Source of the DNA: CAUZIZ01 sp965219005
GTDB lineage: Bacteria; Acidobacteriota; UBA6911; RPQK01; JAJDTT01
Direction: 5' to 3'
DNA: 64,000 bases
NCBI GenBank assembly: GCA_965219005.1
Contig: CBDCMS010000004.1
Location: forward strand, 806,001 to 870,000
In this document: positions 56,427 to 64,000 of the stretch, piece after piece
Numbering within the stretch: position 1 is the first letter of the stretch
Layout of the letters: each line of letters starts with the position of its first letter
Program-made: the position numbers and the translations under genes
Notes under the pieces: model-generated
What the model was told of the DNA's origin: nothing
Databases searched by the model: none
What the model saw: only the letters and a program-made list of their open reading frames with translations

Positions 56427-58315
56427 GCCAGCGCCAGCCTGAGGTCGTGGAGTTTGGTGCCACCTCGGCAACTCGGCAGCCGGCTTCGGGCGGCGTTCGT
56501 ACGGTAGCCGTTGTGGGTCCACCCAACGCGGGCAAGTCTACACTCTTCAATCGCCTCACCGGACTGCGTCAGAAGGTGGCCAACTACCCTGGCGTGACGG
56601 TAGAGAAGAGAGTAGGACAGGCCCGTCTCTCCGGTAGCGTGGAAGTCGAACTGGTCGATCTGCCGGGGATCTACAGTCTGAAGCCGATGTCAGAGGATGA
56701 ACGGGTCGCCCATGATGTTCTGACGGGTCGTATGGCGGGAGTCTCCCCTCCCGATGCCATCGTCCTCATTCTCGACTCCACGAATCTGGGGCGTCACCTC
56801 AGTTTCGCCGCACCCATTCTCAGCTTGGGAGTGCCGACTCTGGTGGTTCTCAACATGGCAGATGATCTTCGAAGGCGGGGCGGGAATCTCGAACTTGACA
56901 AGCTCGCAGATCGTCTTGGAGCTCCCGTCGCCTTGATCAGTGCCCGAACTGGCGAGGGAGTTCCTGCCGTCGAAGAGTTTCTGGAGGGGGCCCTGGGTGT
57001 CCCAAATCCGGTGGAACTCCCGGTTATTCAGGATATTCCCAAGTGCCGCGAATGGTCAGCCCGGGTTGGAATTGAAGCAGATTACGCTGCGCCGGCTCCG
57101 CCCCTTTGGACGCGGCGCCTGGACGCCCTCTTTCTCCATCCGCTGGCTGGTCCGCTTATCTTCGGGATCTTGGTGGTTGCGGTGTTCCAGACGGTGTTCA
57201 CGGTGGCCGTACCCCTGATGGATGGGGTGGATGCCGCCGTTTCGACTTCCGGCAGTTGGCTGAACTCTCTGCTGCCCGATTCCTGGTTTCGGAGCCTCCT
57301 GATCGAAGGTGTGTGGGGCGGGGTGGGTTCGGTCGTGGTTTTTCTGCCCCAGATCCTTCTTCTCTTTATCTTCATTGGGGTTCTGGAGGATTCGGGCTAT
57401 ATGGCCCGGGCCGCCCTGATCGCGGACCGTACCATGAGGAACGTGGGACTGCAGGGGAAATCCTTCATTCCGCTGCTTTCGGCCTATGCCTGCGCCGTCC
57501 CCGCCATAATGGCCACTCGGACCATCGAGAGCAAACGTGATCGTATGGCTACCATCCTGATCGCGCCCTTCATGACTTGCTCGGCGAGGCTGCCGGTCTA
57601 CACGCTGGTGATTGCGGCGTTTATCCCCGAACAGCCGCTACTGGGTGGAATTCTCGGTACCCGTGCGGTGACGATGCTGGGCCTATATCTGCTCGGTTTC
57701 CTGGCGGCGTTTTTCACGGCCTGGGCTCTCAAGTCGTCCGTCTTGCGCAGCGGTGGCTCCTCTTTCGTACTGGAGATGCCTCCCTACCGATTACCAAGCC
57801 TACGGTCCCTGGGCCTTCGTCTATTCGATCGTGCCCGTATCTTCTTGAGGCGCGCTGGGACCGTGATCATGGCCACCAGCATCATCTTGTGGATTCTGGC
57901 CAGCTTGCCGCTCCAGGATGGCGAACCTCCTCCCATAGCTGAGAGTGTCGTTGGGACGGTGGGTCGCACCATAGAGCCCGTCATTGAACCCCTGGGGTTC
58001 AATTGGAGAATTGGCGTTGGACTCATCACCTCACTTGCGGCTCGGGAAGTCATCGTCGGAACTCTGGGCACCCTCTACGGGATGGAGGAGGATGAGGGCT
58101 CGCGTGATTTGCAAGAGGCTCTGAAAAGCGAATTAGACCTGGGTGGGGCCGTGGCCCTTCTGGTGTTCTTCGCCTTCGCTATGCAGTGCATGTCCACGGT
58201 AGCAGTCGTGCGGAGGGAGACGGGAAGCTGGAAGTGGCCTGTGATCCAGTTTGCCTACATGACCTTGCTAGCCTATGTCGCAGCGTTTTTCGCAAACGCG
58301 CTGATCCGCACATGA
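56423..58315 (+). CDS. feoB: Ferrous iron transport protein B (GTP-driven Fe2+ uptake)
   Basis: 630 residues. The N-terminal G domain has G1 GPPNAGKS (32-39), switch YPGVTVEK, G3 DLPG near 81 and an NMAD G4 variant. Two core Gate blocks follow, with transmembrane text such as GYMARAALIADRTMRNVGLQGKSFIPLLSAYACAVPAIMATR (in parts), the family's conserved Cys included. It lacks the long C-terminal extension of some FeoB proteins but is within the family range. The feoA overlap and Fur-like operator suggest induction under low iron. Confidence 0.95.
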   Translation: MSQRQPEVVEFGATSATRQPASGGVRTVAVVGPPNAGKSTLFNRLTGLRQKVANYPGVTVEKRVGQARLSGSVEVELVDLPGIYSLKPMSEDERVAHDVLTGRMAGVSPPDAIVLILDSTNLGRHLSFAAPILSLGVPTLVVLNMADDLRRRGGNLELDKLADRLGAPVALISARTGEGVPAVEEFLEGALGVPNPVELPVIQDIPKCREWSARVGIEADYAAPAPPLWTRRLDALFLHPLAGPLIFGILVVAVFQTVFTVAVPLMDGVDAAVSTSGSWLNSLLPDSWFRSLLIEGVWGGVGSVVVFLPQILLLFIFIGVLEDSGYMARAALIADRTMRNVGLQGKSFIPLLSAYACAVPAIMATRTIESKRDRMATILIAPFMTCSARLPVYTLVIAAFIPEQPLLGGILGTRAVTMLGLYLLGFLAAFFTAWALKSSVLRSGGSSFVLEMPPYRLPSLRSLGLRLFDRARIFLRRAGTVIMATSIILWILASLPLQDGEPPPIAESVVGTVGRTIEPVIEPLGFNWRIGVGLITSLAAREVIVGTLGTLYGMEEDEGSRDLQEALKSELDLGGAVALLVFFAFAMQCMSTVAVVRRETGSWKWPVIQFAYMTLLAYVAAFFANALIRT

Positions 58316-58913
58316 CGGCTAAGGGGGTGGAAGTCAGTTAAAAGGATAATAAACTGGCGTCGTCCTCGACTGCCGGAACCTGGGCTCATGTTGACAACGG
58401 GTCGTTCGCGGCTCTGTCGGATCGCCAAGGGTTGATGATCGGCGATCGTTTGGAACTTGGTGCTTGTGATTTGGAGCTTGTTTGTATCTTGTTTCTTGTA
58501 TCTTGGGATTTTCAAGTTTCAGCTTAGCACCGGCTCCGGCTGCGCCGGATCGTACAGGAAAGAAACTTCAGTCGAGGAACGTATTGGTGGTCTCCGTACC
58601 GCCGTGTTCTTTCGTTCGAGCCTTTGGCTCGAAGCCAGAACTTCGGCCTGGAGACCGAAGCCACGTTTGAAGTTTCAGGTTAGCCCCGCCCCCAGCGATG
58701 CTGGCCCCATTCGAGAACGGAACTTTTCGGGGTCAACAGAGATCTTGCTGTTGTCCGGCTCTCTCCTCGGAACTTGGGCTCATCTTGCAGGCAAGTCAAG
58801 TCGTTCGCGGCTCTGTTGCCTGCAGCTGTTTCCGGTACTGTTCACTGATCACTTCATCACTGTTCACTATTCAAGTTTCAGCTTAGCCTTCCGCCCTTGA
58901 GCATCTGCATCTC
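58316..58913. other. Intergenic region with dispersed repeats
   Basis: No gene supported. The right two thirds are the largest copy of the dispersed repeat (58505-58890), and 58365-58425 contains a further degraded piece (TGGGCTCATGTTG, GGTCGTTCGCGGCTCTG). An HtpX-like or other promoter is not evident. Confidence 0.65.
58505..58890 (+). repeat. Dispersed intergenic repeat, longest copy
   Basis: Starts CAAGTTTCAGCTTAGC, includes GGATCGTACAGGAAAGAAAC, CTTCGGCCTGGAGACCGAAG, an internal AAGTTTCAGGTTAGC, CTGTTGTCCGGCTCTCTCC, AAGTCGTTCGCGGCTCTG and ends CAAGTTTCAGCTTAGC again. Blocks match the copies at 10367-10630, 16965-17065 (inverted) and 25950-26045. Confidence 0.8.
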
Positions 58914-60224
58914 TCACACCTTCTCCGGCAGCTGGAACTTGGGATGGTACTGGCGCGTGAGCAGCTTGTTGGCTTCCTTGTCTCCTGGAAACGTCTCCGT
59001 CTCGGGGTCGAACCTCAACTCCCTGCCCAGCCGGTAGGAAATGTTGCCCAGGTGGCAAAAGGCATTGGAGAGGTGGATGTCCTCGATCTCGGCGTTGAGG
59101 ATGTCAGGCCGTTCCTCTCGAATGGCCTGGAAGAAGTTGCTGAACTGAATTCGGTCGACCTTCTGGATTTTGCCGACCGGCGGCAGGTCCCCCAGACCCG
59201 GCTCTGGCTTCTTGCTCCGCCCCAGGAAGACCTCGAAGCTCCCGCCCGAGAAAATCCGCATGTGCCCCTTGCTTCCATAGAAATGCCAGCTTCTGGGTTC
59301 TCCGGTGTAATAACCGCGGATCTCCCCCACCACAATGGTGCCGTCTGGATACTGATGGGTTACAGTCAGGGTGTTGGGAGTCTGAGCCTGGTCGCGGTAG
59401 CCGAACCGGCCCCCCACTGCATCGATGCGGGTGGGAAGCCCCTTGGACTTGCCCAGTCCCCAGTGGCAGACATCTACGGAGTGGCTCCCGTTGTTCCCCA
59501 TTTCGCCACCTCCGAAGTCCCAGAACCAGTGCCAGTTGTAGTGGACCAGGTTCTCGTGAAAGGGCTGCTCCACAGCGGGTCCCCGCCAGAGGTTCCAGTC
59601 GAGCGAAGCGGGTGGCGTCGTCGGTTTCTTGAAGCCAATGGACTCGCGGGGGCCGGGCAGCAGCCAACGGGTCATGTAGATGTCGCCAACGATCCCTTCG
59701 TGGATCAGGCCGATGGCCTTGCGGAAATTGGGATGGGAACGGCGTTGGGTCCCGCCCATGACCACCCGCTGGTACTTCCGAGCCGCCTGGACCAGCATCC
59801 GGCCTTCCTTCAGATTGTGGGAAATCGGTTTCTCGACGTAAGCATGCTTGCCCGCCTGGCAGGCCCAGATTCCTGCCGGAGCATGCCAGTGATTGCAGCA
59901 GGTCATGATCACGGCATCGATCTCTGGATCTTCCATGATCCGCCTCAGATCCACCTCGGTCGCGGGTCTTCGTCCGGTCAGGGTTTCCAGCTCTGCGGCC
60001 CATTTCTCCCGCCGGTCCTGGTCCGGATCACAGACCGTCGCCACCTGGACCCGGTCCAGGGCATTCACCGTCTTCATGACGCTTCCGCCCCGACCGCCCA
60101 TGCCGATGATGGCGACGTTGATACGGTCGTTGGCCCCGGCCCAGGAGGCAGGGCCCACCAGGGAAGCAGCTCCAGCGGCCAGCGTCGTATTCTTCAGAAA
60201 CTCGCGGCGCTTGAGATTCGCCAT
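58914..60224 (-). CDS. Gfo/Idh/MocA family oxidoreductase, Tat-exported
   Basis: 436 residues from ATG 60224 (AGGA 8 nt upstream; a GTG one codon earlier is less likely). Tat leader KRREFLKNTTLAAG. Rossmann fingerprint VAIIGMGGRGGSV (about 38-50) for NAD(P), then family text ICACDP-like VATVCDPDQ, EKPISHNLKEG (the EKP motif) and NHWHAPAG. Members oxidise or isomerise sugars and are often exported in Planctomycetota and Acidobacteriota. No operon partner on the same strand is close; the substrate is unknown. Confidence 0.92.
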   Translation of the reverse strand: MANLKRREFLKNTTLAAGAASLVGPASWAGANDRINVAIIGMGGRGGSVMKTVNALDRVQVATVCDPDQDRREKWAAELETLTGRRPATEVDLRRIMEDPEIDAVIMTCCNHWHAPAGIWACQAGKHAYVEKPISHNLKEGRMLVQAARKYQRVVMGGTQRRSHPNFRKAIGLIHEGIVGDIYMTRWLLPGPRESIGFKKPTTPPASLDWNLWRGPAVEQPFHENLVHYNWHWFWDFGGGEMGNNGSHSVDVCHWGLGKSKGLPTRIDAVGGRFGYRDQAQTPNTLTVTHQYPDGTIVVGEIRGYYTGEPRSWHFYGSKGHMRIFSGGSFEVFLGRSKKPEPGLGDLPPVGKIQKVDRIQFSNFFQAIREERPDILNAEIEDIHLSNAFCHLGNISYRLGRELRFDPETETFPGDKEANKLLTRQYHPKFQLPEKV

Positions 60225-60362
60225 CACTCAGTCCTTTCTCGGTTTGTGATCCTTGGATCAGAGAGCTCCTGAGACGTGATAGTCCACGGAGGCTTAAGAC
60301 GGCGGCTTTGGAGCGATCGGCATCGTCCACGGCAAGCAGCCGCTATCTATGCTTCCGTGACG

Positions 60363-60949
60363 TTATCTCCTTCGGCCTTTCTTACGGCCCCTATGTCGGT
60401 CGTCATCATCATCGTCATCACCGTCATCGTCGTCGTCATCTCCTACGTCAGGGATGCAGATCCGACCGACGTAGGTGCCAGTGGTCATACCCGCGTTGAG
60501 GTCGATCTCGCCAATAGCGACGATGCGGCCAGAAGCTCCCGCCAATTTCCTGGTTCCATCGGTGATCGAGATGTGGTGATGAAGTTTCCATTGCTGCTGT
60601 CGATGGCACCCATATCGGTACCCAACAGGGTATTTCCGCGCTCCGTCCGAATGACGCTCTCTCCAGTAAAGAACACAGCCGGCTGGATGGTCGTAGTGGC
60701 AGTCATCATGAACGCGAAGGTTCCGCCAATGTCGCCCTGTAGTATGCCCCTGGTGCAGATCAGGGGGGGGCTGACGGGGCAGCTCTGTGGTGGCAGGACT
60801 ATCGATTCGAAACGGCCATGAACAGGCTCGCAATCGCCCCGGGCCAGGACCAAGTTGGGCGAAATTGCGAGGGCTAGGACAGCTACTGTGAAGAAGGCTC
60901 TTTTGGGATTAGGGAATCTGTTTCTAGTGTTGAGGCTGCTGTGGTGCAT
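60363..60949 (-). pseudogene. Exported Asp-rich protein, frameshifted
   Basis: ATG 60949 has AGGAGGAG 5-6 nt upstream and a signal peptide (about 18-38, ending NLVLARG). The first frame runs CEPVHGRFES...SNGNFITTSRS. Near 60573 the coding text continues in another frame with TDGTRKLAGASGRIVAIGEI...GTYVGRICIP and a tail of Asp runs (DDDDDDGDDDDDDD) and basic residues (RGRKKGRRR). The first frame gives only a 150-odd residue product with a non-protein-like end. One extra base explains it: a real frameshift or a sequence error. Confidence 0.6.
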
Positions 60950-61009
60950 GGGGTTCTCCTCCTCTTGCCTCCCCACAATCTACCTCCCACAATAATCTTT
61001 TCCGTCCAC

Positions 61010-62461
61010 TTATGCCAGAAGCTTGTCTACCACCTTGCCGCTTACGTCGGTGAGGCGGAACTCCCGTCCTTGAAAGCGGTAGACCAGGCGGGTGTGGTCC
61101 AGACCCATAAGGTGCAGGACGGTGGCGTGCAGATCGTGAACGTGTATGGGGTCCTCCACCACCTCGTAGCCGAGCTCATCTGTCTCCCCGACGGTGACCC
61201 CGGGCTTGATACCGCCTCCGGCCAGCCACATGGTGAAGGCGTAGGGGTGATGGTCTCGACCGGGATACTTGCCCGGGTGCTCGTTCATGGGGGTGCGTCC
61301 GAACTCACCGCCCCAGACCACCAGGGTCTCGTCCAGCATGCCCCGATCCTTGAGATCCTTGAGCAGTGCAGCCGCAGCCTGGTCCGTTTCCATGCAGCGC
61401 GTCTTCAATCCGGCGTCATGAGTGATCGACCCCATCGCCACCTGGCCGTGGTGGTCCCATCCGTGATGATAAAGCTGAACGAAGCGAACACCCCGCTCCA
61501 CCAGCCGCCGTGCCAGTAGGCAGTTGTTGGCGAAGGAAACCTTGCCCGGCTCGATCCCGTAGAGCTTCTGGATGTGCTCTGGCTCCTGCCCGATCTCCAT
61601 CAGCTCAGGGACACTGGTCTGCATCCTGTAGGCCAGCTCGTAGGAGGCGATCCGCGTCTGGATTTCCGGATCTCCTACCGCTTCGTAGCGCTTCTGGTTC
61701 AGCTTCCTCAAACTGTCCAGGGAGCGCCGCCGCATCTGCCGACTCATCCACTCGGGATCGGACACGAAGAGCACCGGATCACCTTGGGAGCGGAATTCTA
61801 CCCCCTGATAGAGCGTGGGCAGGAAACCCCCACCCCAACAAGAATTGCCTGCGAAAACCTGGACAGGACCCGACTGCAGCACCACGAAACCGGGTAGATC
61901 GACGTTTTCGCTGCCCAGGCCGTAGGTTAGCCAAGACCCCATGCTGGGACGACCGATCAGCCGATGTCCCGTATTCATGAAGAGCTGAGCTGGCGCGTGA
62001 TTGAACTGCTCGGCGTGTAGCGACTTGACGATGGCGATGTCGTCTGCCACTTCAGCCAGATGGGGCAACAGCTCCGAAATCGCAGCGCCCGAGTTCCCAT
62101 AGCGCTTATAGGAATAGGGAGAACCCAGAATCTGGGGGGTACCGCGAAGGAAGGCAAAGCGCTTTCCGTCCAGGGTTCCCTCAGGAACCTCCTGGCCGTC
62201 CAGCTGGTTCAGCTTGGGCTTGTCTTCGAACAGGTCGATTTGGGAGGGTCCGCCCGACATGAAGAGGAAGATGATGTTCTTGGCCTTGGGTGCAAAGTGG
62301 GAAGGCTTCAGCGCCAGAGGATTCTTGGCGCTCAGCGATGGAGCGGAAAAGAGATCCTGGTCCATGAGTCCCGCCAAGGCAACGGATCCGATGCCCATGC
62401 CGCTATGGAAGAAGAAGTGGCGGCGAGTAATGGCTTTCAGGACCTCTGTCTTGCGATTCAT
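61010..62461 (-). CDS. DUF1501 domain-containing protein, second copy
   Basis: 483 residues. TRRHFFFHSGMGIG is a twin-arginine leader (about 12-25). GGPSQIDLFEDKP near 70 and VVWGGEFGRTPMNEHPGKYPGRDHHPYAFT (in parts) are the DUF1501 hallmarks. ATG 62461 has GAGGAGA 5-6 nt upstream. The upstream PSD1 gene is on the same strand, but a MITE-like element now fills the gap, so co-transcription may be impaired or altered. Confidence 0.92.
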   Translation of the reverse strand: MNRKTEVLKAITRRHFFFHSGMGIGSVALAGLMDQDLFSAPSLSAKNPLALKPSHFAPKAKNIIFLFMSGGPSQIDLFEDKPKLNQLDGQEVPEGTLDGKRFAFLRGTPQILGSPYSYKRYGNSGAAISELLPHLAEVADDIAIVKSLHAEQFNHAPAQLFMNTGHRLIGRPSMGSWLTYGLGSENVDLPGFVVLQSGPVQVFAGNSCWGGGFLPTLYQGVEFRSQGDPVLFVSDPEWMSRQMRRRSLDSLRKLNQKRYEAVGDPEIQTRIASYELAYRMQTSVPELMEIGQEPEHIQKLYGIEPGKVSFANNCLLARRLVERGVRFVQLYHHGWDHHGQVAMGSITHDAGLKTRCMETDQAAAALLKDLKDRGMLDETLVVWGGEFGRTPMNEHPGKYPGRDHHPYAFTMWLAGGGIKPGVTVGETDELGYEVVEDPIHVHDLHATVLHLMGLDHTRLVYRFQGREFRLTDVSGKVVDKLLA

Positions 62462-62476
62462 GGCTGTCTCCTCGAA

Positions 62477-62753
62477 CTAGTACCCTGTAGCACAGATTAT
62501 GACGGATTTGTGGCGAGCGCGACGGGTCGAGATCGCGAAGAGACGACGAATGCCATGCTTTGCCATAGTGGAGGAGGAGCGACAAAGATATCGGCCCGTC
62601 CCGTCGCCACCCGTAGGGCAGATGGGGGTTGCGGACGATCTCTGCGTTGGTCGTCGTCGAAGATAGCCAAGCATCATCTTCCTCCTCCTGCCTTGATCTC
62701 GCCTCACAAGCCCCATCTGCAAATCCATCATAATCTGTGTTACAGGGTACTAG
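62477..62753. mobile_element. MITE-like element, 277 bp, with 34-bp terminal inverted repeats
   Basis: Left end CTAGTACCCTGTAGCACAGA..., right end its reverse complement with 32 of 34 positions matching. The interior also pairs imperfectly, so the whole element can fold. The right end supplies the TAG stop (62750-62752) of the PSD1 gene, and the left end is 6-10 nt from the DUF1501 ribosome site. No transposase. Confidence 0.8.
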
Positions 62754-64000
62754 GGTCGGGAAATGGTCTCGTCCAGGTTCAGCAGGACCTGGGCCACAGT
62801 GGTCCAGGCCACGAGCTCCCTGGTTGGGATCTCAGCGTCCACAGCGCCGCGGGTCGCTGAGTCTGTCGTTTGAGAGCGAAGGTGTCCCAGCTGATCACGG
62901 TAGAGGGAGGTCAGTTCTTCCACTTCCTCCTGCTGAGGGCGCCGGCCCAGACTGAGACGAAAGCCGTGTGTGATCTTTCTCTCCACCTCCGGACCCGCTT
63001 CTGAAACCATGCGCCTGGCCAGTCCTTGGGCCGCCTCCAGAAACATCTCATCATTCATGAGGTTCAGCGCCTGCAATGGCGTGTTGGAGCGGGTGCGGGC
63101 CACACAGGTAGTCTCCCGGCTGGGAGCGTCGAAGTTGGCGTAGAAGGGGAAGGGCCGGATGCGCTTCAAAAAGGTGTAGAGGCCTCTGCGATAGCGGTCC
63201 TCACCCTCCCCGGTAACCCAGGTATCGGGGACGTAGAGGTTGTCCCAGAGACCGTCGGGCTGCGGAGGAAAAACACTGGGCCCATACATGCGCAGGTTCA
63301 GTAGCCCTGCGATACTCAAGGTGTTGTCCCGGATCATCTCCGCGTCCATGCGGAATCTGGGACCTCGGGCGTAGAGTTCGTTGTAGGGATCACTTTCGAG
63401 AAGCTCAGGTGTCACCCGGGTGTCCTGTCGATAGGTGGCCGAGGTGACCATCAGGCGATGCATTGCCTTCATCGACCAGTCCTGTCTCACGAACTCGGTG
63501 GCGAGCCAGTCCAGTAGTAGGGGATGACTGGGTCGAGCCCCCTGGGTTCCCAGATCCTCGGCTGTCTTCACCAGAGGTCGACCGAAGTGGTGATTCCAGA
63601 ACCGATTCATGGTGACCCTGCCCACCAGGGGGTTCTGCGGAGAGACCAGCCAGCGTGCGAGGGTGAGGCGATTGGGCTGGCCCTCCTCTCGAGGCAGAGG
63701 ATGAAGAACAACGGGCACTCCTGGTTGGACTTCCTTGCCCGGGTTGAGAAAGCTGCCCTTGACGAAGACGTGGGTTTTCCGCGGTTGGTCCAACTCCTTC
63801 ATCACCAGACTCCTGGGTGAGGTGAGTTGACCCCAGAACGTCAGCAGCTCGGACAGTCGCGTTCTGACCGGCTCCAGCAGGGGAGCGATGGAACGGTAGT
63901 ACTCTGCCAGGGCCTTCTTCTGCTCCTCGGTTTTCTGATCTGAGGGAACCAGGAGCACCCTCTCGACCCAGCTTGGGAGCTTGACGTTTCGCGCCGGATC
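62750..64000 (-). CDS. PSD1 / DUF1553 family protein (5' end outside window)
   Basis: The frame is open to the window edge (NVKLPSWVERVLLVPSDQ and beyond), so only the C-terminal half is seen. DUF1553 text: MNRFWNHHFGRPLVKTAEDLGTQG, KAMHRLMVTSATYRQDTRV, FDAPSRETTCVARTRSNTPLQALNLMND, and the end NLDETISRP-stop. Its stop codon lies in the end of the adjacent MITE-like element. It pairs with the DUF1501 gene downstream. Confidence 0.9.
   Translation of the reverse strand, partial: DPARNVKLPSWVERVLLVPSDQKTEEQKKALAEYYRSIAPLLEPVRTRLSELLTFWGQLTSPRSLVMKELDQPRKTHVFVKGSFLNPGKEVQPGVPVVLHPLPREEGQPNRLTLARWLVSPQNPLVGRVTMNRFWNHHFGRPLVKTAEDLGTQGARPSHPLLLDWLATEFVRQDWSMKAMHRLMVTSATYRQDTRVTPELLESDPYNELYARGPRFRMDAEMIRDNTLSIAGLLNLRMYGPSVFPPQPDGLWDNLYVPDTWVTGEGEDRYRRGLYTFLKRIRPFPFYANFDAPSRETTCVARTRSNTPLQALNLMNDEMFLEAAQGLARRMVSEAGPEVERKITHGFRLSLGRRPQQEEVEELTSLYRDQLGHLRSQTTDSATRGAVDAEIPTRELVAWTTVAQVLLNLDETISRP

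Noticed and set aside
58944..60272. 442-codon plus-strand open frame
   Set aside because: Antisense to the Gfo/Idh/MocA gene, which has clear family motifs.

Overview
The window looks like part of a bacterial chromosome from an uncultured Acidobacteriota-like organism, possibly a marine or host-associated lineage. The support is an Oar-type TonB-dependent receptor with an N-terminal carboxypeptidase-regulatory domain, several PSD1 (DUF1549/DUF1553) plus DUF1501 pairs, ECF sigma and Ser/Thr kinase modules, and many Tat-exported oxidoreductase, enolase-superfamily and beta-propeller proteins. Planctomycetota or Verrucomicrobiota share several of these families, so the phylum call is an inference. 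The sequence looks GC-rich throughout. I saw no rRNA, tRNA or CRISPR array.

Layout. 1-9.7 kb is a minus-strand gene run: sialidase-like protein, galactonate-dehydratase-like enolase superfamily enzyme, C45 Ntn hydrolase, PSD1, DUF1501, PSD1. It reads as a glycan or sugar-acid utilisation cluster. 10.7-16.8 kb holds divergent proteins combining c-type haem motifs with squalene-cyclase-like toroid repeats; the large minus-strand one is split by a single in-frame TAA. 17-32.6 kb carries stand-alone genes: MFS exporter, a CLCA-like metalloprotease/VWA protein, alpha/beta hydrolase, gamma-glutamyltransferase, VOC protein, toroid protein, HtpX-like protease, SLC13/TrkA-C permease and M23-like peptidase.

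32.6-53.3 kb is an eroded accessory zone. It contains a 669-bp duplication (DUF1697) with copies 20 kb apart, a group II intron relic, a 139-bp MITE-like element, a sigma factor and kinase pair beside a kinase fragment, a 5'-truncated spermidine-synthase-like gene fused to another fragment, a beta-propeller pseudogene with a large internal deletion, a TonB receptor, a second enolase-superfamily enzyme, and an IS91-family element ending in a perfect 32-bp palindrome.

54.4-58.3 kb is a probable iron-responsive unit: a perfect 29-bp Fur-like palindrome, then an outer-membrane porin, FeoA and FeoB. 58.9-64 kb holds a Gfo/Idh/MocA oxidoreductase, a frameshifted exported Asp-rich protein, and another DUF1501/PSD1 pair separated by a 277-bp MITE-like element with 34-bp terminal inverted repeats. 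A dispersed intergenic repeat family recurs at about 10.4, 17.0, 26.0 and 58.5-58.9 kb.
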